Source: an uncultured Clostridia bacterium (GTDB lineage: Bacteria; Bacillota; Clostridia; Christensenellales; UBA1242). Taken from it: a stretch of 64,000 nt of DNA. The position numbers were made by a program, and so were the translations under genes. This document shows, in pieces, positions 26,797 through 35,524 of this stretch (its first letter is position 1; every line of letters starts with the position of its first letter). The notes below the pieces were generated by a model, which was not told the DNA's origin, ran no database searches, and worked only from the letters and a program-made list of their open reading frames with translations. The stretch covers positions 124,001 through 188,000 of the forward strand of contig CALWKE010000001.1 of the NCBI GenBank assembly GCA_944381185.1, in the 5' to 3' direction.

Positions 26797-27599
26797 TAAA
26801 AATCCTCTTTTAAACTAAATTTATTACCATGTTTATTTTGAAATGATAAACGAATAAAAACATCTTTGTCAAGCATCAAATGCTGACTTTCAAAATAGTC
26901 CACATAATTAACATACGCAAGTTCATAAGTGTTATTATTTTCTGATATATGTGACAGAACAAAACACTTTGTTCCCTGCTCAAATAGCCATTTTGCAAGT
27001 TCAAGTGATTGAAAATTTGATAAGTGTCCTTTTACCCCATCTATTCTCTTTTTTATTAAATACGGATAACTTCCGCCCCAAAGCATTTTTTCATCATAAT
27101 TTGATTCTAAAAACACCATCTTCACGCCTGCAAGTGCTTGTTTTACTGATTCAAAAACAACTCCAAGGTCAGTTGCAAACCCAACTTTTGACTTGCTTCC
27201 ACAAACATTCACAACAAATCCAACAGGGGCAACCGCATCATGAGAAATATCAAAAGGTTGAATTTCAAGTTCGCCAATAACGAATTTGTTATTACTAAAA
27301 ATATGAAGTTTTCCTTCTTTGAAATCTATTTCTTTTAAGGCTGGTGAACTGGCAAGTTTTTCATGAACATAAAAATCAATATCTGTTTTTTTTGCAAGTG
27401 CTGAAAGTGCTCTTATGTGGTCAATATGTTCATGAGTCACACAAATTGCATTAATTTTAGAAAGGTCATTGCCAACTTCATTTAGCGTTGATTTTAGTTT
27501 TTTTTCACATATTCCAGCATCTATTAAGATTCTAGTTTCATTATATTCAACAAGTGTTGAATTTCCCTTACTTCCCGAAGCCAAATTTATTATCTGCAT
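26796..27599 (-). CDS. WalJ/YycJ-like metallo-beta-lactamase fold protein
   Basis: A 267-residue MBL-fold hydrolase. The N-terminus NLASGSKGNSTLVE and the metal motif THEHIDH match the YycJ/WalJ family, which is linked to WalRK signalling and DNA repair in Bacillus and Streptococcus. Here no walRK genes are adjacent; the gene instead leads the CPBP-M14-tadA operon. An AGGAGA site precedes the ATG. Confidence 0.85.
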   Translation of the reverse strand: MQIINLASGSKGNSTLVEYNETRILIDAGICEKKLKSTLNEVGNDLSKINAICVTHEHIDHIRALSALAKKTDIDFYVHEKLASSPALKEIDFKEGKLHIFSNNKFVIGELEIQPFDISHDAVAPVGFVVNVCGSKSKVGFATDLGVVFESVKQALAGVKMVFLESNYDEKMLWGGSYPYLIKKRIDGVKGHLSNFQSLELAKWLFEQGTKCFVLSHISENNNTYELAYVNYVDYFESQHLMLDKDVFIRLSFQNKHGNKFSLKEDF

Positions 27600-27661
27600 A
27601 ATTTTCTCCTAGCAAAGTAAGTTTATCACACTTTTATTAAAAATTAAAATATTTTTCGATA

Positions 27662-29158
27662 TTAATTTAAGTTTGCAATTATCACTGTGCCATTAAGATA
27701 ACTATCAAAAAATCCGTCTAAATCTTTATGACATGCTGATTTAAATGCTTTGAAAAAGTCGGCAGTTGATGCAATTTTGAATTTATTATCTGCATAATAT
27801 TTTTTGAGCCCTGCAACAATTTTGTTTATTCCAACCACATCACGAAGATTGTCGAACATAATCACACCTTTAACATAAACCATGTATGAATATTCATAAT
27901 CATTTTGATATTCATAAACCTTAAGATTCATTTTTGTGTTGACCTCTCCCCTTATTGTTCCAATAACATCAACATAGAGAAGATAACTTGAAAGTGCATC
28001 TTGAACAAGGTCTTTGTAACTTAAACCATACTTATTATGATTTTCAAAAAATAGTGCTGTTGAATATTCAGCAAGCGACTCATCAAGCCAAGCGTCTTGA
28101 ATTTCATTATTGCCAACTGCTGAATACCACCACTGATGTGCAATTTCATGAACAATAACTTTTAAATATTCCTCTTCGTCATCAATAGCATCTGAAACAA
28201 ACACCACATTCGGATATTCCATTCCACCATAGATAAATGGCGTTTTGACAATTGAAAGTGTGCTGTATGGATAAGTTCCAAAAGTTTTATTAAAATATGA
28301 GAGAGCCTCTTTTGAAATTGTTAACATTTCATTATGATTTTCATCATCGCTATACCCCATATACATAACTTCAACCGAGCTGGCTTCATCTTTTACAATT
28401 TTTGATTTACTAGATAAGCACATTGCAAAATCTCGCACGGCTTTTGCCTTAATAGTTGCCGTCGTCGTTTCATTATTTGAACTTGAATCTATTTTGCCAG
28501 TTGAACAAAGCAAATACGATGACGGATATGTGAACCTTACTTCGTAATTTGCCACCGAAGAATTAAAGGGGTCACCTGTTGAGTAATAAGGTGATGTGTC
28601 AAAATTTTCACCGTCAAACTCACAGACTATTGGATACCAGTTGCCAAGATTAATATTTCCATCATAATAGCCAAATCTGTGTGTGCAATTTGGAATAGTA
28701 AGCAAAAATTCAATCTCAATTTCTGCGGATTTTTTGTTTTGAAGGTCAAAACCAAAGTTAAGTTTTAAAATGTCTTCATCTTCACCATCAATTTCAAAAT
28801 TATTACTTTCACCATTAACCTTTACACTTTTTATTTCAATATTTCCATAACTCAATCCATTTGGAAAGCATGTTGCAATGTTAAGTGAAGAATATGGTTT
28901 TATTAATGCATCTTTTCTAAATGCACGGGGATATAAATGCAGACACAAATAAGACAATTCTTTGCCCGTTTTATTATAATAAATAATACTTTCTTTTCCT
29001 TGAATTGTTTTTGCGTCATCGTCAAGTGAAATATCAAGTGAATAAGACGAAAGGTTTTTTGATGCTTTATCTACTTCACTTTTAGAACAACCTGTAAACT
29101 GAATTGATATAAAACAACAAAAAATAATTGAAAAAAATAAATAAAAAAACTTCTTCAT
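27662..29158 (-). CDS. M1-family aminopeptidase lipoprotein
   Basis: A 498-residue lipoprotein (lipobox FTGC, Cys at about residue 24). It contains the gluzincin zinc site HEIAHQWW with the third ligand Glu in DESLAEYST 18 residues on, and the exopeptidase loop GGMEYP, here in place of the usual GGMEN. This puts it in the M1 (leukotriene A4 hydrolase/aminopeptidase N) family acting outside the membrane on peptides. It is shorter than classic PepN and lacks its C-terminal domains. The start has a GAGG site. Confidence 0.9.
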   Translation of the reverse strand: MKKFFYLFFSIIFCCFISIQFTGCSKSEVDKASKNLSSYSLDISLDDDAKTIQGKESIIYYNKTGKELSYLCLHLYPRAFRKDALIKPYSSLNIATCFPNGLSYGNIEIKSVKVNGESNNFEIDGEDEDILKLNFGFDLQNKKSAEIEIEFLLTIPNCTHRFGYYDGNINLGNWYPIVCEFDGENFDTSPYYSTGDPFNSSVANYEVRFTYPSSYLLCSTGKIDSSSNNETTTATIKAKAVRDFAMCLSSKSKIVKDEASSVEVMYMGYSDDENHNEMLTISKEALSYFNKTFGTYPYSTLSIVKTPFIYGGMEYPNVVFVSDAIDDEEEYLKVIVHEIAHQWWYSAVGNNEIQDAWLDESLAEYSTALFFENHNKYGLSYKDLVQDALSSYLLYVDVIGTIRGEVNTKMNLKVYEYQNDYEYSYMVYVKGVIMFDNLRDVVGINKIVAGLKKYYADNKFKIASTADFFKAFKSACHKDLDGFFDSYLNGTVIIANLN

Positions 29159-29223
29159 AACAGCCTCATTAAAGTTTATGCAAAATAACTCTGTTTATGA
29201 AGAAGCACTCGAATTTATATTCT

Positions 29224-29844
29224 TTAATCAATATAATAACTGATTGTTTTTAAAATTTTTGCCCTGTCAGTTGAATTAAAATGCCCCGGATATGCAAAAT
29301 CAAAATTAATTGTTTTTATTAACTTTAAACTATTTTTCATATCTTCATTTGAACTATCGAAAAGGTCTGTTCTGCCAATTCCGTCATCAAAAACAGTATC
29401 TCCCGAAAACAAATCATTTTCAATCAAAAGGCAAACACTGTCAGCCGAATGCCCCGGTGTGAAAAACACATCTATATTAAATGAGCCAATATTTAATTTT
29501 TTTGCGTAATTTTTTAGCCTTTTTTCTGACACATTAAAATGCATATCCTTTCTAATCATAAAAGAAGCATTGAGTTTGCTATCATCAAAATAATTTTGGT
29601 GACCACTGACAATAAATATATCTGCATCAAACTCTTTCAAATATTTTTCAATATTCCAAATGTGGTCAAAATGCAAATGAGTTATCAAAATTGCAAGCAC
29701 TTTTGCACCTTGAAGTGCATTTTTTACATCTTCAATTTCTGCACCCGCATCAATAATTATTGCTTCCTTGCCCTTTATTAAAACATAGGTGTTTTGGTCA
29801 AACGAACCACGCATAAATTTTGATTTTATTGTTTTGATTTTCAT
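29224..29844 (-). CDS. MBL-fold hydrolase, glyoxalase II-like
   Basis: A 206-residue metallo-beta-lactamase-fold protein with the metal-binding THLHFDH motif, a further HSADS motif and FSGDTVFDDGIGRTD, as in YcbL/glyoxalase II-like hydrolases. The probable substrate is a small thioester, but this is inference. I chose the ATG at 29844 with an AGGGGA site; a longer in-frame start has no SD. Confidence 0.88.
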   Translation of the reverse strand: MKIKTIKSKFMRGSFDQNTYVLIKGKEAIIIDAGAEIEDVKNALQGAKVLAILITHLHFDHIWNIEKYLKEFDADIFIVSGHQNYFDDSKLNASFMIRKDMHFNVSEKRLKNYAKKLNIGSFNIDVFFTPGHSADSVCLLIENDLFSGDTVFDDGIGRTDLFDSSNEDMKNSLKLIKTINFDFAYPGHFNSTDRAKILKTISYYID

Positions 29845-29885
29845 ATTTTCCCCTATCAATTTAATTAAATTAATTACGCATAAAA

Positions 29886-29906
29886 ATAAAGAGCATAACA
29901 CTCTTT
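29886..29906 (-). terminator. Terminator of glycosyltransferase and small gene
   Basis: AAAGAG/CTCTTT hairpin followed by ATTTTTA on the minus strand, overlapping the stop of the 40-aa gene. Confidence 0.5.
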
Positions 29907-30027
29907 ACTTTTTCTTATCCTTATTTTTATTATCTTCCGCAGTTTTTTTGTTTTGCTGTTTTATATATTCTTCATACTCTTCGTCACTAACAATTCTGCA
30001 ACCTTTTTCATCACAAATATGTTTCAT
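29905..30027 (-). CDS. Small charged protein, unknown
   Basis: A 40-residue protein with CDEKGC near the N-terminus and a highly charged Lys/Asp/Glu tail. A GAGAGG site precedes the ATG at good spacing. It starts 4 bp after the glycosyltransferase stop codon, in the same operon. The CxxxxC pair could bind metal, but no family is recognised. Confidence 0.5.
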   Translation of the reverse strand: MKHICDEKGCRIVSDEEYEEYIKQQNKKTAEDNKNKDKKK

Positions 30028-30031
30028 ATTT

Positions 30032-30964
30032 TTACCTCTCAAAATTAATTTTATCACGAATAATATATTTTGGTCTACCTTGAACTTCATTATAAATTCG
30101 AGCCGTATAAACATTAGAAAGTCCATTAAAAATCCAAGTTATTGCAAATAAAAGTGAAATTGTTGGGAACAGCCAACTTGCAAGTGGAACAGAAACTTTG
30201 ACGCATTCAAGCACAATTAATGCAACAAATGTTAAAAGTGATAATACTCCCAGCCCAATGCCACACTTTATTGAAAGTGAAAGTGGATAACCGCTGTTTG
30301 CAACAATTCCGTTTGTCGCAAGTTTAACAAGTTTTTTAACATTATACTTTGTTTTGCCTGCAACCCTTTCCTTTCTTTCAAACTCAACAAAGGTCTGCTT
30401 GAAGCCAACCCACTCCGTCATGCCACGAAGAAACCTGTCATGTTCCTTCATGTTCACAAGCACATCAATAACTTTGCGGTCAAAAAGTTTGAAATCACCA
30501 CAATTTTTTGGAATTTTAAGCCCTGTTATTCTTTCAAAAAATTTTGTGTAGAGTGAAGAAGTTTTCTTTTTGAAAAATGTTTCACCCTTGCGAACAAGTC
30601 TTTTGCCATGAACAACATCAAAGCCCTCTTTCCACTTTTCAATCATTGGAAGTATTGCTTCAACGGGATCTTGAAGGTCAACATCAATATCAACAACTGC
30701 ATCACCTTCGGCTTCGGTGAACCCTGCAAGAATTGCCGCTTGTTGGCCAAAGTTTTTTGAAAAATTGATAACCTTTACCCTTTTATCTTTTTTTGCAAGT
30801 TCTAAAAGTAAATCTTCGGTTCGGTCTTTGCTTCCGTCATTAACAAAGATTATTTCAAACCTTTCCTTTGTTTGTTCCATAACAGGAATAACTGCATCAT
30901 AAAACGCATTAACAGTTTCTTCTTCATTATAGCATGGAACAACCACTGAATATTTTGCTTTCAT
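30032..30964 (-). CDS. Family 2 glycosyltransferase, DPM1/GtrB-like
   Basis: Transfers a sugar from a nucleotide sugar, most likely to a polyprenyl phosphate carrier. The 310-residue protein has an N-terminal GT-A domain with VVPCYNEEETV, the DGSKDRT motif, a DVDLQDP metal site and the RGMTEWVGF motif, and ends with two membrane helices, as in GtrB and polyprenol-phosphate mannosyltransferases. Start at the ATG at 30964; the GAGG site is 12 bases away, so an upstream TTG remains possible. Confidence 0.9.
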   Translation of the reverse strand: MKAKYSVVVPCYNEEETVNAFYDAVIPVMEQTKERFEIIFVNDGSKDRTEDLLLELAKKDKRVKVINFSKNFGQQAAILAGFTEAEGDAVVDIDVDLQDPVEAILPMIEKWKEGFDVVHGKRLVRKGETFFKKKTSSLYTKFFERITGLKIPKNCGDFKLFDRKVIDVLVNMKEHDRFLRGMTEWVGFKQTFVEFERKERVAGKTKYNVKKLVKLATNGIVANSGYPLSLSIKCGIGLGVLSLLTFVALIVLECVKVSVPLASWLFPTISLLFAITWIFNGLSNVYTARIYNEVQGRPKYIIRDKINFER

Positions 30965-31138
30965 AAAATTTTTCAACCTCTATTATAATTATTATATTTT
31001 TTTACAAATAAAGTCAATAAAAGTTGTAATTATTGTTAACAACTATACAAAAATTTAAATAAATTTATTTAATCAGTTAGTATAAATTTTTATATTGATG
31101 TATAATTGAATTTAGTAAAAAAAATTAGAAGGAATACT

Positions 31139-32161
31139 ATGGCTGAAAATAAAACTAAAAAAATAATTTATATTGTGACTGGTGCAAATGGATTTTTGGG
31201 AAACAATATTGTTAGAAAACTTCAAGACCAAAAATGCGAAATTCGTGCACTTGTTTTACCTGATGACAAAAGTCCTGCCCTTGATGGGCTTGATTGCAAA
31301 AAATACTTTGGAGATATAACAAATATTGATTCATTAAAAGATATTTTTGATGTTCCAAAAAATGCAGAAGTCTTTGTTATACACTGTGCCGCTTTTGTTT
31401 ACATAAAGGCAAAAAATAATCAAAGGGTTTTTGATATCAATGTTAACGGCACAAAAAATATTGTTCAAAAAGTGCTTGAAATTAATGCAAAACTTATCTA
31501 TGTTAACAGTGTTCATGCAATAACTGAAAAACCAAATGGTGAAGTTATGACTGAAATCACTGATTTTGACAGCACAAAAGTTGTTGGTTGTTACGCTAAA
31601 AGCAAGGCTATGGCTGCAAAGTATGTGCTTCAAATGGTTAAAGAAAAGGGGCTTAATGCCTGCATTATGCAACCATCGGGAATTATTGGACCAAATGATT
31701 ATAGCGGAACTCACCTAACCCAACTTTTTATTGTTTTCGCAAACCGCAAACTCCCTGCTTGCGTTAAAGGTGGGTATGACTTTGTTGATGTTCGCGATGT
31801 TGCAGACGGTGTTATTTCGGCTTGTGATAAAGGCAAAGCGGGCGAATGCTATATTCTTTCAAATGAATTTGTGCCTGTTTTAAGTCTTGTTAACATGTGT
31901 GCCGATGTGCTTGAAAAGAAAAGATTAAAATCACTATTCCCTATGTGGTTTGCAAGAATGTTTGCTCCTTTTGCAGAACTCTATTATAACATCAAAAAAC
32001 AGTCTCCACTTTTTACCAGTTACTCGCTTTATACACTGCGTTCAAACTCTAACTTTTCACATAAAAAAGCTGACAAAGAGTTGGGCTATAAAACTCGAAA
32101 TATCTACGAAACAGTTAAAGATACTGTTTTATGGCTCAAAGAAGTTGGAAAAATTAAATAG
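31139..32161 (+). CDS. NAD-dependent epimerase/dehydratase
   Basis: Extended short-chain dehydrogenase of 340 residues. The N-terminal Rossmann motif TGANGFLG lies at about residue 14; the catalytic Tyr-Lys pair is in CYAKSKAMA (YxxxK) near residue 152, with Ser in VNSVHA upstream. Substrate specificity cannot be read, but sterol- or dihydroflavonol-reductase-like members share this layout. The start is fixed by AGAAGGAA. It points away from the glycosyltransferase operon. Confidence 0.88.
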   Translation: MAENKTKKIIYIVTGANGFLGNNIVRKLQDQKCEIRALVLPDDKSPALDGLDCKKYFGDITNIDSLKDIFDVPKNAEVFVIHCAAFVYIKAKNNQRVFDINVNGTKNIVQKVLEINAKLIYVNSVHAITEKPNGEVMTEITDFDSTKVVGCYAKSKAMAAKYVLQMVKEKGLNACIMQPSGIIGPNDYSGTHLTQLFIVFANRKLPACVKGGYDFVDVRDVADGVISACDKGKAGECYILSNEFVPVLSLVNMCADVLEKKRLKSLFPMWFARMFAPFAELYYNIKKQSPLFTSYSLYTLRSNSNFSHKKADKELGYKTRNIYETVKDTVLWLKEVGKIK

Positions 32162-32168
32162 GTTTTTC

Positions 32169-32196
32169 TTGACAAAAATAAGTAATAAATTAAAAT
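32169..32196 (+). promoter_or_regulatory. Promoter of tRNA-Gly
   Basis: TTGACA, 16-bp spacer, TAAAAT, ending ten bases before the tRNA. Confidence 0.65.
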
Positions 32197-32205
32197 ATTA
32201 CTTAT

Positions 32206-32279
32206 GCGAATGTAGTTTAATGGCAAAACATAAGCTTCCCAAGCTTAGGTCGTGAGTTCGATTCTCATCATTCGCTCCA
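32206..32279 (+). tRNA. tRNA-Gly (anticodon CCC)
   Basis: Complete cloverleaf: acceptor GCGAATG/CATTCGC, anticodon loop TTCCCAA with stem TAAGC/GCTTA, T-arm GTGAG-TTCGATT-CTCAT, encoded CCA. A hairpin terminator follows at once. The T-arm and everything after it up to the terminator are repeated 292 bp downstream. Confidence 0.95.
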
Positions 32280-32596
32280 AAAAACAGAGTGCATTTGCAC
32301 TCTTTTTTTGTGGCGAAAGAATCGGCTCACGACAAAATTCTCAAGAAGTGCAAAAGTATAGTGATAAAAAATTATATGGAAAAACGAAGAGTAGCAGATT
32401 GATTTAGATTTTAGAGATAAAACGCAGCAAACAGGTTCTTGATAGAGGTGGCTCATCAATGGTTCTGTTTGATGCGTTTTAGCCTAAAATATGAATTAAG
32501 ATGCGTGTGTTAGTGTCGACGACGAACGGAAGTCGCAATAAATAACCGTTCGATTCTCATCATTCGCTCCAAAAAAACAGAGTGCATTTGCACTCT
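32256..32596 (+). mobile_element. tRNA-associated structured element A
   Basis: A 48-bp segment made of the tRNA-Gly 3' end and its terminator (32256-32303) is repeated at 32548-32596, with one extra A. Between the copies are about 245 bp without a gene. This interval begins with an inverted imperfect copy of the tRNA-Gly T-arm (32310-32335) and contains a 15/16-bp hairpin, AAAACGCAGCAAACAG with CTGTTTGATGCGTTTT (32419-32480), followed by ATGAATTAAGATGCGTGTGTT. The hairpin and tail are shared with the elements behind tRNA-Arg. This looks like integration at a tRNA 3' end with attL/attR-like duplication, but no recombinase is encoded. Confidence 0.7.
32286..32309 (+). terminator. Terminator of tRNA-Gly (first copy)
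   Basis: AGAGTGC/GCACTCT hairpin followed by seven T. An identical hairpin ends the duplicated segment at 32579-32596. Confidence 0.85.
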
Positions 32597-32611
32597 GCTT
32601 TTTTTATAAAT

Positions 32612-32641
32612 AAAAAAACAAATGCACTATTTTGCATTTGT
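32612..32641 (-). terminator. Terminator of marR gene
   Basis: ACAAATGCA/TGCATTTGT hairpin with a run of T on the minus strand, overlapping the last codons of the regulator. Confidence 0.75.
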
Positions 32642-33088
32642 TTTTCTTCTCTTTGGTGAAGCAGATTTATTTTCTAATTTACGAAGTTCTTCAACTGCTT
32701 TAGAGATGATGTTTATAACTTTTTTTGTGTCTCCTTCGCACACAGTGTCAATGTTGTCGAGCTTTTTTTGAAGCATCTCTTTGCCAACAGTTGTGATGTT
32801 ATAAAAGATTTCTCTTTTATTGTGCTTATCTTTATGGCTTTCAATTTGCCCATCTTTAATCATCTTTTTCGCAAGAATTGCCAAATTACTCTTTGCAATG
32901 TTTAATTCTGCAATGAGTTCTTTTGGAGTAACACTTTCCTTTCTGTCAAGCACATAAAGAATTTGGTAAGTGTTGCTGAAAATGCCAGCTTCCTCACCTT
33001 TTCCTTCGGCTATTCTATCCGAAATAAGTTTGAGTTCAACTATATTTCTTGAAAATAAATTGCTTTCTAATGTTGTTATCTGTTTCAT
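32627..33088 (-). CDS. MarR-family transcriptional regulator
   Basis: A 153-residue winged-helix repressor. The helix-turn-helix region is around TPKELIAELNIAKSNLAILAKK (about residues 53-76) and the wing around KDKHNKREIFYNIT. Such regulators respond to small ligands and often control neighbouring redox or efflux genes. The tail is Lys/Arg-rich. There is no SD; a TTGACA-N16-TATAAT promoter puts the start of the mRNA one base before the ATG. It lies downstream of an SDR gene but has its own promoter. Confidence 0.85.
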   Translation of the reverse strand: MKQITTLESNLFSRNIVELKLISDRIAEGKGEEAGIFSNTYQILYVLDRKESVTPKELIAELNIAKSNLAILAKKMIKDGQIESHKDKHNKREIFYNITTVGKEMLQKKLDNIDTVCEGDTKKVINIISKAVEELRKLENKSASPKRRKTNAK

Positions 33089-33095
33089 GACTATA

Positions 33096-33123
33096 ATTAT
33101 ACTTATATAACACTTTTTGTCAA
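33096..33123 (-). promoter_or_regulatory. Leaderless-type promoter of marR gene
   Basis: TTGACA (33123-33118), 16-bp spacer, TATAAT (33101-33096), predicted +1 at 33089, next to the ATG at 33088. Confidence 0.65.
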
Positions 33124-33153
33124 CCCTATTTCAAAAAAAATTATTAAAACATA

Positions 33154-33954
33154 TCAAAAATTTCTTTTCATCTGCGATTTTTTCCAAATTTTGCCCGTGC
33201 ATTTTGCTTGAAATGATTTTGATGTCGGCTTGCTAAATGCTACTAAAATTTTATTAAAACCACCGGCAATTACAACTTTCTTTTTATGTTTTAAGGCCTT
33301 TAATCCTATTTTTGCAACACGTTTGGTTGAAAGTGTTGAAAGTTTTCCACCAAGCCCCATTGACTTTATTGAATCTTTCATTGCCTGTGTTGTTGCCATT
33401 CCACCCGGACAAAGCGTTGTGAAAACAACATTCTGTTTTTTGTATTCCACTGCAAGCGATGTCATCATTGAAACCAAAAATGCCTTTGTTGCTGCATAGA
33501 CCGCCATGTGAGGTATTGGATAACTTGATGCAACACTTGCAACGGTTAAAACCTCAAACAAATTTTCTTTGTTTCTTATTCGAAGAAGTTTTTTAGTTAA
33601 ATCAAGTGTTCCAACACAATTAACTTCAACCGCATTTGAAATTTCTTCATCACTAAACCTTTCAAGGTCACCCTCAATAATAACCCCCGCATTGTTTATG
33701 AGTTTGTTTACTTCTAGATGATTTTCTTGAATAAATTTAATAAAATTTTCTCTATCTTCTTTTTTTGCCAAATCTAAAACAAAGGTAAACACCTTTATTT
33801 CTTTAAAAATTTCTGAAAATTCTTCTTCTAACTTTTTTAATTTTTCTGCACTTGTTCCTGTTAAAATTAAATTTTCTTTATTATTTGCCAAAATTTCAAC
33901 AAATGCCCTGCCAAGCCCCCCGCAAGCACCTGTTATAACTGTGTATTTTTCCAT
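33154..33954 (-). CDS. Short-chain dehydrogenase/reductase
   Basis: Classical SDR of 266 residues: TGACGGLGRAF cofactor loop, NNAGV, and the catalytic Ser and YAATKAF (YxxxK) near residues 145-161. The substrate is unknown. The ATG overlaps the stop of the upstream RsmF-like gene (TAATG), so it is translated from the same mRNA. Confidence 0.92.
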   Translation of the reverse strand: MEKYTVITGACGGLGRAFVEILANNKENLILTGTSAEKLKKLEEEFSEIFKEIKVFTFVLDLAKKEDRENFIKFIQENHLEVNKLINNAGVIIEGDLERFSDEEISNAVEVNCVGTLDLTKKLLRIRNKENLFEVLTVASVASSYPIPHMAVYAATKAFLVSMMTSLAVEYKKQNVVFTTLCPGGMATTQAMKDSIKSMGLGGKLSTLSTKRVAKIGLKALKHKKKVVIAGGFNKILVAFSKPTSKSFQAKCTGKIWKKSQMKRNF

Positions 33955-35345
33955 TAATTTCTCAACCCCTTTGGATATAAATTTTTAAGTTTTCCGCCAG
34001 CAAGCCGAACACCGCCAAGTGCATAACCCTTCGCCGTTACTACTGCGTAGCCCTTAACATTAGTCTTCCCCACAAGTTCTTCACCATGAAGATATTTTTT
34101 TATCTCAACTTCATCAAGTTCAATTCTATGCTTAAAAAGCCTGTCAAATGCAATAAATAGTGCATGATTAGGTTCAAACCTTCCATTTGTTATGCTTCCA
34201 AGTTTTGTGCCTATTGAAACAAATTTAAGTTCATCACAAGCCGTTTGCAAAGTTTCATCAAAAGCATTTGGTACGAGAAATAAATTTGAACCAACTTGAT
34301 AAATTTTTCCGTCAATTTTTTCAATTAAATTTTCACTCACAAATTGTTCAAAAAGTTTGAGTGATGACCTGCCTGCCCTTTCAATACTTTTAAAATGCTT
34401 CTTTTTATAAAGTTTTATTTTGTTTTCTTCCGAAATCTTTTTTAACACTGCAACAAATTGACCTTCACCTGCTGCAAGATATGGATAAAACTTAACAGCA
34501 TAGTTTTTTTGCCCCTCAACTACTGAATGCTTTGTTATATTTGCAATTTTGCTTGGAATTTTTTGAATCTCAAAATTTCCACTGTTAACAAGCCATTTAA
34601 CAATATCTTCATCTTCTTCACTTGAAAAAGTACAGGTTGAATAAACCAAAATTCCATTAGGTGCAACAAGTTTTTTTGCAACATCTAAAATTTGTTTTTG
34701 CCTATTTTGGCACATTTTAACATTTTCTTTTGACCATTCACCAATTGTTTCGGGATTTTTTCGAAACATTCCTTCCCCTGAACAAGGAGCATCAACAAAA
34801 ACATAATCAAAGTAATTTTCAAATAGCAAAAAACTTTCAGGTGTTTCGCTAGTCACAACAACATTTTTAAAACCCTGACGCTCAATATTTGAATATAACA
34901 CATCTGCTCTTGACTTAACTATTTCATTTGAAATAATGATTGAATCATCACTTACTCTGCAGACAATTTGACCCGTTTTGCCACCCGGCGAAGCACAGAG
35001 ATCTAAAATTTTTAATGGCCTATTTTCTCTTTCAATGCCACTGGCACAAACTGCAAGCATGCTAGATGGCTCTTGCATATAAACAAGCCCTGCAAGATGA
35101 GCAATATCTCCGCCAATTTTTTGATTGTCATTAAAAATAAAACCATCAGAAGAATAGTTTATTGGTTTTAAATCATAGTTAAAATTTTTTAAAAAATCTT
35201 CAATTGTTATTTTTTTTGTGTTTACTCGAAGTCCACGAACAGCCTTATCATTAAAAGCGTCAATGTATTTTTCAAAGTCACTGCCAAGGTCACTTTTCAT
35301 TCGAAGAACAAATTCATTTGGAAGTTTGCTTGATAATTTTTCCAT
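33954..35345 (-). CDS. RsmF/NOL1-type rRNA m5C methyltransferase
   Basis: SAM-dependent RNA cytosine-5 methyltransferase of 463 residues. Motifs: CASPGGKTGQIV (SAM site), DAPCSGEGMFRK and YSTCTFSSEEDEDIV, the last two carrying the two catalytic cysteines. The C-terminal 150 residues correspond to the PUA-like/RsmF-specific part. No SD precedes the ATG; a TAGACT-N17-TATTAT promoter predicts a leaderless mRNA. Downstream SDR overlaps by one base. Confidence 0.92.
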   Translation of the reverse strand: MEKLSSKLPNEFVLRMKSDLGSDFEKYIDAFNDKAVRGLRVNTKKITIEDFLKNFNYDLKPINYSSDGFIFNDNQKIGGDIAHLAGLVYMQEPSSMLAVCASGIERENRPLKILDLCASPGGKTGQIVCRVSDDSIIISNEIVKSRADVLYSNIERQGFKNVVVTSETPESFLLFENYFDYVFVDAPCSGEGMFRKNPETIGEWSKENVKMCQNRQKQILDVAKKLVAPNGILVYSTCTFSSEEDEDIVKWLVNSGNFEIQKIPSKIANITKHSVVEGQKNYAVKFYPYLAAGEGQFVAVLKKISEENKIKLYKKKHFKSIERAGRSSLKLFEQFVSENLIEKIDGKIYQVGSNLFLVPNAFDETLQTACDELKFVSIGTKLGSITNGRFEPNHALFIAFDRLFKHRIELDEVEIKKYLHGEELVGKTNVKGYAVVTAKGYALGGVRLAGGKLKNLYPKGLRN

Positions 35346-35351
35346 ACAAAA

Positions 35352-35380
35352 ATAATACTATAATTTAATTATTTAGTCTA
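35352..35380 (-). promoter_or_regulatory. Leaderless-type promoter of rsmF-like gene
   Basis: TAGACT (35380-35375), 17-bp spacer, TATTAT (35357-35352); predicted +1 at 35345, the A of the start codon. Confidence 0.5.
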
Positions 35381-35437
35381 TAAATTTTATTATTTTAATT
35401 ATTTTTAATATATTTTTGTAAAATTATTTTTAAAATA

Positions 35438-35466
35438 TAGACAAAATTAAATTTAGGTGCTATACT
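35438..35466 (+). promoter_or_regulatory. Promoter of typA
   Basis: TAGACA, 17-bp spacer, TATACT, about 55 bp before typA, which has an AGGAGA site. Confidence 0.6.
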
Positions 35467-35524
35467 AATAATGTTTAGGAAAAATAGAATTTTTTTTTTG
35501 CAAAAAATTTTTTAGGAGAAAAAA

